Shown here: positions 1-3,812 of the stretch, piece after piece
Position numbering within the stretch: position 1 is the stretch's first letter
How the letters are laid out: every line of letters starts with the position of its first letter
Source: Fumia sp045121595
GTDB taxonomy: Bacteria; Bacillota; Clostridia; Oscillospirales; Ruminococcaceae
NCBI GenBank assembly: GCA_045121595.1
Contig: JBGVGI010000065.1
Location: 1 to 6,107 of the forward strand
Direction: 5' to 3'
DNA length: 6,107 bases
Notes under the pieces: model-generated
Told to the model about the DNA's origin: nothing
Database searches by the model: none
What the model saw: the letters and a program-made list of their open reading frames with translations, nothing else
Made by a program: the position numbers and the translations under genes

Positions 1-93
1 TATCAGGCCGCTGTCGGTCAGCCGGTCATCCAGCCCCGCCGTCCAAACAGCCGCCTGGACAAGGTGCGCCATATGTTTCAGAAGGTAATGTAA
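1..93 (+). CDS. C-terminal fragment of an unrecognised GC-rich gene
   Basis: An open frame enters from the left edge and ends at TAA 91-93, giving 30 residues that finish in LDKVRHMFQKVM. The tail is basic and rich in proline and arginine. I do not recognise the family. About 68% of bases 1-60 are G or C, far above the rest of the window, so this gene probably belongs to a foreign element such as an integrative conjugative element. That origin is inferred from composition and from the nuclease-like remnant and repeats downstream, not from the protein itself. The start lies outside the window. Confidence 0.5.
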   Translation, partial: YQAAVGQPVIQPRRPNSRLDKVRHMFQKVM

Positions 94-130
94 AGATACA
101 TAATCGTCAAGACGGCAACAATCAGAAGTT

Positions 131-178
131 ATGGAGGGTAAAGAGAATTTCAAAGTGCTTTTCCGCAACTGCTCATAA
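131..178 (+). CDS. possible 15-residue leader ORF overlapping the next ORF
   Basis: ATG 131 to TAA 176-178 encodes MEGKENFKVLFRNCS. The stop overlaps the next ATG as TAATG (178-180), the arrangement seen in translational coupling. Its own ribosome binding site is weak (AGAAG just upstream). It may only be a by-product of decay, because the frame of the next gene continues upstream of ATG 178 to a stop at 139-141. Low confidence that it is a real gene. Confidence 0.2.
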   Translation: MEGKENFKVLFRNCS

Positions 179-510
179 TGCTCTATGCCGTCCGTAACGG
201 TCTGAAAGTAACAACGAATAACGATAAATTAATTGGAATAAACTTGGATACCTATATTCCTGAATTGAGACTGGCAATAGAGGCCGAAGCAACAACTATT
301 ACAGAACAGAGATCCCAAATGGTTAAAGAGCATATATGTGAGTGTAACGGGATACGATATGTGAAGTTGAAGCATAGTAATGATCTGATAAAAACCGCAC
401 AATCAATCAAAGAAGTCTTTAGAAAATGCCATACTTTCTTTCAAACGAACGATGAAGAAGATATAGAGATATTGAGAACACGGTTTCAAAATTGGAGAAA
501 ACAGAAATAG
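178..510 (+). pseudogene. decayed or N-truncated nuclease-like protein (PD-(D/E)xK type, Vsr-like)
   Basis: The ORF from ATG 178 gives 110 residues. Residues 20-35 (GINLDTYIPELRLAIE) and 49-63 (VKEHICECNGIRYVK) match, from memory, the pattern of Vsr-like PD-(D/E)xK domains found at the C-terminus of zinc-ribbon proteins in Firmicutes (LDIYIPSL-LAIEYDG, then a C-NGI-L-R segment). D24, E35 and E37 are the acidic candidates, but the usual YDG/WH residues after the second acid are missing, so catalysis is doubtful. The same frame is open upstream from 142 (REFQSAFPQLLI), where a full domain would begin, but it is blocked by TAA 139-141. No Shine-Dalgarno sequence precedes ATG 178. This suggests a truncated relic whose N-terminus is lost; translation coupled to the 15-codon ORF is the alternative. 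The gene ends in tandem stops (TAG 508-510, TAA 511-513) followed by a good terminator. Confidence 0.5.
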
Positions 511-517
511 TAAGGTG

Positions 518-558
518 CAACCTCTGCCGGCGAGTTTGTTGGTAGAGGTTGATTTTTT
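518..558 (+). terminator. intrinsic terminator after the nuclease-like ORF
   Basis: An 11-bp stem pairs 518-528 (CAACCTCTGCC) with 541-551 (GGTAGAGGTTG), with one G-T pair. The loop is 12 nt and ATTTTTT follows. It starts seven bases after the stop at 510 and closes that transcription unit. Confidence 0.8.
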
Positions 559-577
559 GGGCTTTCTATGATAAAAT
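549..577 (+). promoter_or_regulatory. possible sigma-A promoter into the 560-900 region
   Basis: TTGATT (549-554), a 17-bp spacer and TAAAAT (572-577), with TG one base before the -10 (extended -10). It partly overlaps the terminator arm. It would transcribe rightward through the doubtful 41-codon ORF towards the terminator at 901-931. The consensus match is partial and AT-rich DNA yields such matches by chance. Confidence 0.3.
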
Positions 578-605
578 AATCATGTTATATGCTATGCGTA
601 TGCGA

Positions 606-628
606 TTAGTGGTTTGTACCTTAGTGGT
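606..628 (+). repeat. duplicated TTAGTGGT octamer, with inverted copy at 722-729
   Basis: TTAGTGGT occurs at 606-613 and 621-628, 15 bp apart, and its reverse complement ACCACTAA lies at 722-729, so either copy could pair with it in RNA. Between them, four TAAGCC/TAAGCG-type copies occur (near 664, 676, 705 and 715). No function is evident. They show that 560-805 has internal repeat structure although no confident gene is visible there. Confidence 0.35.
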
Positions 629-640
629 GTGTTTCTTTTA

Positions 641-651
641 ACAATGAAACC
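641..651 (+). repeat. partial third copy of the 22-bp repeat
   Basis: ACAATGAAACC at 641-651 is identical to the first 11 bases of the 22-bp repeat at 805 and 1659. The sequence to its left (TTAGTG, then a T/C-rich run) also resembles the left flank of the 1659 copy. It may be a relic of an earlier insertion at the same kind of site. Eleven bases alone could be chance. Confidence 0.3.
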
Positions 652-769
652 CGTAAACCAATTTAAGCCACAAGTTAAGCCGCAGATATTTCCGCCACCT
701 GAACTAAGCGGAACTAAGCCGACCACTAAAAAACGGTGGATTATTGATTTCTTGGGTTATCGAGCGTGA
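644..769 (+). CDS. doubtful 41-residue proline- and lysine-rich ORF
   Basis: ATG 644 to TGA 767-769 encodes 41 residues: a proline-rich N-terminal half (KPQVKPQIFPPPELSG) and a basic, hydrophobic end (KKRWIIDFLGYRA). The frame stays open upstream to 575 without an ATG (a GTG lies at 629). No ribosome binding site precedes ATG 644, and the ATG lies inside the 641-651 repeat. I do not recognise it. It could be a remnant of a larger gene from the neighbouring accessory DNA, or chance. Confidence 0.25.
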   Translation: MKPVNQFKPQVKPQIFPPPELSGTKPTTKKRWIIDFLGYRA

Positions 770-848
770 GCAGAACTTATTGAAAATGTTCACGAGAAAT
801 CCCGACAATGAAACCTTTGGACTAATAATAGGTTATAAGAACTTATAA
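708..848 (+). pseudogene. possible 3' end of a gene used as integration target, fused to element sequence
   Basis: An open frame runs from 708 (after TAA 705-707) through the left 22-bp repeat to TAA 846-848, reading MFTRNPDNETFGLI into IGYKNL. In the right copy, the same phase reads NETFGLIS and stops at TAA 1685-1687, directly followed by a terminator. This is what an insertion at the 3' end of a gene would give: the left copy keeps the gene body with a new tail, and the right copy keeps the native tail and terminator. I cannot name the gene, no start or body is visible upstream of 705, and the 41-codon ORF overlaps it in another frame, so this is weakly supported. Confidence 0.2.
805..826 (+). 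repeat. left 22-bp direct repeat (candidate att core)
   Basis: It begins ACAATGAAACC and ends TTTGGACTAAT, and is identical to 1659-1680. The bases on either side differ between the two copies (CCCG before this one, CCTC before the other; AATAGG versus CAGTTA after), so identity is confined to the repeat, as expected of an att core. Confidence 0.75.
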
Positions 849-862
849 GAAGATATAAGAAC
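833..862 (+). repeat. left array of three tandem 10-bp units
   Basis: TTATAAGAAC, TTATAAGAAG and ATATAAGAAC follow one another with no gap, 7 bp inside the left 22-bp repeat. A period of exactly 10 bp puts every unit on one face of the helix, typical of protein-binding arrays. The array matches 1540-1569 at 26 of 30 positions in the same orientation. Confidence 0.7.
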
Positions 863-876
863 TTATCCATTTCTTC

Positions 877-896
877 TTACCACAGTTTTACCAAAA
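877..896 (+). repeat. left TTACCA motif pair, 11 bp apart
   Basis: TTACCACAG at 877-885 and TTACCAAAA from 889 (core TTTTACCA at 887-893). The pair resembles TTACCACAA/TTACCACAG at 1508-1527 in the same orientation. Motifs of this type are often found near attachment sites of Firmicutes integrative elements, where they may be arm-type integrase sites; that role is inferred here. Confidence 0.5.
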
Positions 897-900
897 GATA

Positions 901-931
901 ACGGACTATGGAAATTCCATAGTCCGTTTTT
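901..931. terminator. bidirectional terminator between the left arm and the cargo gene
   Basis: A perfect 12-bp stem (901-912 with 916-927, ACGGACTATGGA) has a 3-nt loop and is followed by TTTT on the plus strand. On the minus strand it is followed by TATCTTTT, so it can also end the cargo transcript, whose stop codon (932-930) lies at its base. It separates the cargo from rightward transcription entering from the flank. Its arms resemble the terminator at 1686-1716 (GG-CTATGG). Confidence 0.75.
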
Positions 932-1454
932 AATCTTCAAAATCATCGAAATTATAAATTGGCTTTGAAACATTTGGATTTAATATTTGGTGTTGGTCGC
1001 TAATGATTTCAAACTCTTTTGGTAGATAGAAGTAACAGTCACAACTGTCATCCATTACTAAATACCGCCCATATACATCAAAACCGATTGCTTTATATTC
1101 TTTTCCGTAGGTAAGGTCAAACAACTCGGCGTCATAGTTGTGTGTAACACATTTGACAATGGCTTCTTTGGTGTTAAGAACATCGTCTATGTCTTCTAAA
1201 ATCTCAAAATCTGAAAGCGGAACAAAATCTTCAATTTTTCCATTTTCACCTTTAATATGCAGACTGTCGCGATTGCCTTGCCAATATTCCAAAAAATACG
1301 CATTATACACCTTGTCTTTTTCAAAGTTACATTGAGTTTGTATTTTGCAGTTTCTGTTTTCACAATCTCTACAGTATAAGTATGATGATTTACTGCAACC
1401 AAGTTTATATTCTTCTGGGTCGCCAATGAATTTGACCTTTGCAGGTTTTTGCAT
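930..1454 (-). CDS. two-module SH3-like protein with a cysteine cluster, function unknown
   Basis: The 174-residue protein starts at ATG 1454-1452 behind AGAGGTGAT (1469-1461, six-base spacing), which favours this start over the out-of-frame ATG at 1465. It contains two copies of a small beta-rich pattern, roughly residues 5-87 and 97-152. Copy 2 reads DLTYGKEYKAIG, YLVMDDS and FYLPKEFEII; copy 1 reads KVYNAYFLEY, LHIKGENG and DFVPLSDFEIL. This resembles short clostridial proteins of the type GK-Y-V, YRIIDDSGEDYLYP, FEIV. Copy 1 carries an inserted cysteine cluster (C20, C28, C31, C36, C42) that could bind zinc. The C-terminus (residues 153-174) is acidic and probably flexible. It has no signal peptide or membrane segment, so it is presumably cytoplasmic. 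As the only gene between the direct repeats, with its own promoter and terminator, it could be cargo such as a defence, anti-defence or regulatory protein, but nothing in the sequence decides this. Confidence 0.8.
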   Translation of the reverse strand: MQKPAKVKFIGDPEEYKLGCSKSSYLYCRDCENRNCKIQTQCNFEKDKVYNAYFLEYWQGNRDSLHIKGENGKIEDFVPLSDFEILEDIDDVLNTKEAIVKCVTHNYDAELFDLTYGKEYKAIGFDVYGRYLVMDDSCDCYFYLPKEFEIISDQHQILNPNVSKPIYNFDDFED

Positions 1455-1477
1455 ATATGCATCACCTCTTTTATAAC

Positions 1478-1506
1478 ATTATATCACAAATAAAAATAAA
1501 AATCAA
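1478..1506 (-). promoter_or_regulatory. strong sigma-A promoter of the cargo gene
   Basis: On the minus strand: TTGATT (1506-1501), 17-bp spacer, TATAAT (1483-1478), with TG one base before the -10. The -10 is perfect. The predicted transcript starts near 1471, so its leader is only about 17 nt long and ends in the Shine-Dalgarno sequence. The TTACCACA pair lies directly upstream of the -35. Confidence 0.8.
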
Positions 1507-1507
1507 T

Positions 1508-1527
1508 TTACCACAATTTTACCACAG
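1508..1527 (+). repeat. right TTACCACA motif pair abutting the cargo promoter
   Basis: TTACCACAA (1508-1516) and TTACCACAG (1519-1527) are 11 bp apart, one base beyond the -35 hexamer of the minus-strand promoter. A protein bound here could act on the cargo promoter as well as on recombination. A single related TTTTACCG lies at 1577-1584. Confidence 0.55.
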
Positions 1528-1539
1528 ATTTCAACCAAA

Positions 1540-1569
1540 TTATAAAAAGTTATATGAAGATATAAGAAA
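1540..1569 (+). repeat. right inner array of three 10-bp units
   Basis: TTATAAAAAG, TTATATGAAG and ATATAAGAAA are contiguous and match the left array unit by unit (8, 9 and 9 of 10), including the switch from T to A at the start of unit 3. This points to common descent of the arrays rather than chance AT-richness. Confidence 0.6.
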
Positions 1570-1600
1570 ACCTTGGGTTTTACCGTTTTATGATGGCAAG

Positions 1601-1640
1601 TTATAAAAGGTTATAAGAACTTATAAAACTTTATTAAAAC
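1601..1640 (+). repeat. right outer array of four 10-bp units
   Basis: TTATAAAAGG, TTATAAGAAC, TTATAAAACT and TTATTAAAAC are contiguous, ending 18 bp before the right 22-bp repeat. Bases 1609-1626 are identical to 831-848 over 18 bp. Confidence 0.65.
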
Positions 1641-1658
1641 CATTTTTAGTGTCTCCTC

Positions 1659-1680
1659 ACAATGAAACCTTTGGACTAAT
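1659..1680 (+). repeat. right 22-bp direct repeat (candidate att core)
   Basis: Identical to 805-826. Downstream the reading frame NETFGLIS closes at TAA 1685-1687 and runs straight into a terminator, suggesting this end borders the original 3' end of a host gene. Confidence 0.75.
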
Positions 1681-1685
1681 CAGTT

Positions 1686-1716
1686 AAGGCTATGGCGATT
1701 TTGCCATAGCCTTTTT
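1686..1716 (+). terminator. intrinsic terminator right of the element
   Basis: A perfect 11-bp stem (1686-1696 AAGGCTATGGC with 1703-1713), a 6-nt loop and TTTTT. No complete gene reads into it from the left in this window, which fits the view that its parent gene was separated from it by the insertion. Confidence 0.85.
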
Positions 1717-1764
1717 GTTTGTGTGGGGTAGTTTTAAAAAGCTTCAGTAGTCTTGCTTACTACC

Positions 1765-1793
1765 TTGATATAAACTTTACAATATGTTATCAT
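1765..1793 (+). promoter_or_regulatory. sigma-A promoter of the transporter-regulator-glycosidase operon
   Basis: TTGATA (1765-1770), 17-bp spacer, TATCAT (1788-1793): one mismatch in each hexamer. A small inverted repeat, GTAGT-7-ACTAC (1747-1763), lies just upstream of the -35 and could be an operator, though its arms are short. Confidence 0.65.
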
Positions 1794-1820
1794 AAGGTAA
1801 AAAGAATTACAGGAGATATT

Positions 1821-2708
1821 ATGGGATTTTTATTTATTTTTATGGTTGGTATTCTGCGTATTTTTCAGGCAAATATCAATAAAACTACAAGCTCTTATAT
1901 GACTGGTACACAGAGATATTTAAGATACGGCGCTTATTTTGAGGGTGCCGCGTCGCTGTTTTCACTGGTATATCTTTATGTAACGGGATTTTACGGATTT
2001 AATATTGCAACTGTTGTCTGCAGTGCATTAACGGGAATTTGCTTTTTAACAGAACTTATGACGGCACTTACGGCAATGCGCGGTGCACCGCTTGTACTTT
2101 GTAATTTTTGTTCGCTCGGTGGCGGGATAATTTTGCCGTCAATAGCGGGGATTTTCTTTTTTGGTGAGCCGATGTCTGTTTTTCAATGGCTTGGTGTGGC
2201 AATATTTTTTGTAGCAGTTTATTTTCTTTCTTCTACCGAAAAAACGGCAAAGAATAAGCTTGACGTTAAAACATGCGTGATGCTTATCCTTAATTTTGTG
2301 GTTAACGGTTTTTGCAGTATACTCGGAAAATACTTTGCTGTAAGGGTTGAGAATGGAAATGCAGCACTTTATTCTGCATTGACTTACGCTTTGGCGTCGG
2401 TATTTTTCCTTATTGCAATTATGATTTTGCCATCCGCAAAGCAAACAAAAACCGCTGACGGATACCTCCCGAAAAAGCTTTATCCTTACGGACTTATATT
2501 AGGTGCTGTTTGTGCGACTATAGTTTTTTCTACTACAACTCTTTCGCGTACGGTACCCGTTGTTATCCTCAACACAGTACCGAGTGCTATCAGTATTATA
2601 GGTTGTCTGTTTGTGGGCAGACTTTTATTCTCGGAAAAAATTACGGTTAAAAATGTTTTCGGTGTCGTTTTTGGTGTTATATCCGCTACACTTATTGTAA
2701 CGGCATAA
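1821..2708 (+). CDS. DMT-superfamily (EamA-like) membrane transporter
   Basis: The 295-residue protein is almost entirely hydrophobic, with about ten predicted helices (near 1-18, 35-56, 60-80, 90-112, 120-137, 150-170, 183-203, 222-240, 245-268, 276-294). It has the two-repeat layout of EamA carriers: each half ends in a family-like motif, GEPMSVFQWLGVAIFFVAVY (115-134) and SEKITVKNVFGVVFGV (271-286). The length is typical of the family. The frame is open 34 codons further upstream (ATG 1719), but AGGAG at 1811-1815 sits five bases before ATG 1821 and the upstream codons would lie across the promoter, so 1821 is chosen. The family moves amino acids, nucleobases, drugs or, in GlcU/RhaT-like members, sugars. 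As the first gene of an operon with a glycosidase and a sugar-sensor-like regulator, import of a small glycoside or export of a product is a reasonable guess; the substrate is unknown. Confidence 0.85.
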   Translation: MGFLFIFMVGILRIFQANINKTTSSYMTGTQRYLRYGAYFEGAASLFSLVYLYVTGFYGFNIATVVCSALTGICFLTELMTALTAMRGAPLVLCNFCSLGGGIILPSIAGIFFFGEPMSVFQWLGVAIFFVAVYFLSSTEKTAKNKLDVKTCVMLILNFVVNGFCSILGKYFAVRVENGNAALYSALTYALASVFFLIAIMILPSAKQTKTADGYLPKKLYPYGLILGAVCATIVFSTTTLSRTVPVVILNTVPSAISIIGCLFVGRLLFSEKITVKNVFGVVFGVISATLIVTA

Positions 2709-2723
2709 GAAGGGGATAAAGTA

Positions 2724-3803
2724 ATGGAAAACCGAAATATTACTTTACTTGTACATACCAAGATGGCAACCCTTAACTGGGGCAAGGTAGTTATTGAGGC
2801 GTTTCACAAATATGCAACAAAAAACGGTGTTATTCTGAAAACGGTATATGACTGGAAAGATGCAGTGGACAGCTCAGTTATCGTTCTTATCGGTGTTGAT
2901 GATATATGGCTTAAAGATGCATTCGGAAACCTTGACCTTACAAAACAGCGTGTTATTTTAATAGACGGAGTTGCCGATGAGTACCGCGGACAGATAAGCT
3001 ATGTTTTATCTGACCAGGACGTTAATATAAGGGAAAGTCTTGAACTCCTTAAAAGTCACGGACGAAACCGCACGGCACTTTTTGGCGTTCAGAAAAATGA
3101 TACGTCGGATATTTCAAAGGCGGTTGCTTTTTCAAAATATGCATCTTCACGCGACGTTTATTATGTTGACCGCGATATTGACGCTTGTTTTGATGAATTT
3201 ATCACAAGAGTCGGACAGTATGACAGTGTTATCTGTTCTAACGATATTATGGCGATTTATCTGTCGGGACGTTTTGGGAAAATGGGGATAAAAATTCCTG
3301 AGGAAATTCATCTTGTCGGAAACGGGAATCTGTGGCTCGGTGCTCACATAACGCCTGCGCTTACAACGGTGGCTTACGATGTGGAAACTATGGTTATGGT
3401 TACCCTGCAGATGTGTAAAAACCTTTTGCAGTTTGAAAAGCTCGGCGCTGTCGATATACATTTAAAGGGTGAACTTATAAAAAGAGAATCGACATCTGAC
3501 GTCTGCGAAGAAACAAAATTCACGTCATCCCGCAGTTTGTATCAGTATAATGACAGCGATGATATCTGTGAAGAAATCTACAGAATCGATATGATTAACT
3601 GCGTACTTTCTTCCTGCACACAGGAAAAACGTGATATATTAAGATTACTTGCCGAAAAAGAATCTTACAGTGAGATAGCAGAAAAAGTATGCCTTTCTGA
3701 GGATACGGTAAAGTACCATATCAAGAAGCTTTACAAGGAGCTTAATGTCCACAGCAGAGAAGAATTATGTGAACTTGTTGATTGCTATGGTATAAAACTT
3801 TAG
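2724..3803 (+). CDS. one-component regulator: sugar-binding-protein-like sensor with C-terminal LuxR helix-turn-helix
   Basis: The 359-residue protein has two parts. Residues ~5-255 resemble the periplasmic-binding fold of LacI/GalR sensors: YDSVICSNDIMAIYL (166-180), then MGIKIPEEIHLVGN (187-200) and ITPALTTVAYD (209-219). The usual N-terminal LacI helix-turn-helix is absent: the protein starts directly in the first strand (NITLLVHTK). Residues ~296-352 instead form a LuxR/GerE-type DNA-binding domain, with SEIAEKVCLSEDTVKYHIKKL (316-336, positions approximate) and ELNVHSREEL (339-348). A linker (256-295) joins them. No signal peptide or membrane helix is seen, so it is a cytoplasmic sensor. 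Start ATG 2724 follows GAAGGGGA by seven bases; the gap to the transporter is 15 bases and the next gene begins nine bases after it. It probably controls its own operon in response to an imported sugar or a glycosidase product. Confidence 0.85.
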   Translation: MENRNITLLVHTKMATLNWGKVVIEAFHKYATKNGVILKTVYDWKDAVDSSVIVLIGVDDIWLKDAFGNLDLTKQRVILIDGVADEYRGQISYVLSDQDVNIRESLELLKSHGRNRTALFGVQKNDTSDISKAVAFSKYASSRDVYYVDRDIDACFDEFITRVGQYDSVICSNDIMAIYLSGRFGKMGIKIPEEIHLVGNGNLWLGAHITPALTTVAYDVETMVMVTLQMCKNLLQFEKLGAVDIHLKGELIKRESTSDVCEETKFTSSRSLYQYNDSDDICEEIYRIDMINCVLSSCTQEKRDILRLLAEKESYSEIAEKVCLSEDTVKYHIKKLYKELNVHSREELCELVDCYGIKL

Positions 3804-3807
3804 GAGG
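3802..3807 (+). promoter_or_regulatory. consensus ribosome binding site overlapping the regulator stop codon
   Basis: AGGAGG lies five bases before ATG 3813 and overlaps TAG 3801-3803. It fixes the glycosidase start and suggests translation of the two genes is coupled, with high glycosidase output. Confidence 0.85.
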
Positions 3808-3812
3808 TTATT

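Larger units (their letters stand above)
805..1680. mobile_element. putative 854-bp non-autonomous integrative element with one cargo gene
   Basis: A perfect 22-bp direct repeat (805-826 and 1659-1680) brackets this segment. Going inward from both ends the order is the same: repeat, array of TTATAAGAAC-like 10-mers, paired TTACCA motifs 11 bp apart, then the terminator, gene and promoter of one minus-strand cargo gene. Joined as a circle with one repeat, it would resemble a tyrosine-recombinase attP: a core flanked 7 bp and 18 bp away by phased arm repeats. There are no terminal inverted repeats and no transposase or integrase. The family-level idea (cis-mobilisable elements that use another element's integrase) is established; its application here is inference. 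Alternatives are a simple tandem duplication of flanking DNA or the shrunken remains of a larger element. Confidence 0.45.

Noticed and set aside
833..862. Replication origin iterons
   Set aside because: No replication initiator gene is nearby, and the repeats are distributed at both ends of a bracketed segment, which fits attachment arms better.
1196..1465. 89-residue minus-strand ORF starting at 1465
   Set aside because: It overlaps the cargo gene in another frame; the Shine-Dalgarno spacing, module duplication and terminator position support the 1454-930 frame.
1567..1579. 13-base match AAAACCTTGGGTT between 1567-1579 and the terminator arm at 5821-5833
   Set aside because: The match is isolated, and its surroundings differ apart from nearby T residues. 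It is probably chance.
805..1680. CRISPR array or insertion sequence
   Set aside because: Repeat units are contiguous without spacers, there are no terminal inverted repeats and no transposase.
1719..1820. 34-codon N-terminal extension of the transporter starting at ATG 1719
   Set aside because: It lies across the promoter, has no ribosome binding site and is not hydrophobic in the family's manner; ATG 1821 has AGGAG at the right distance.
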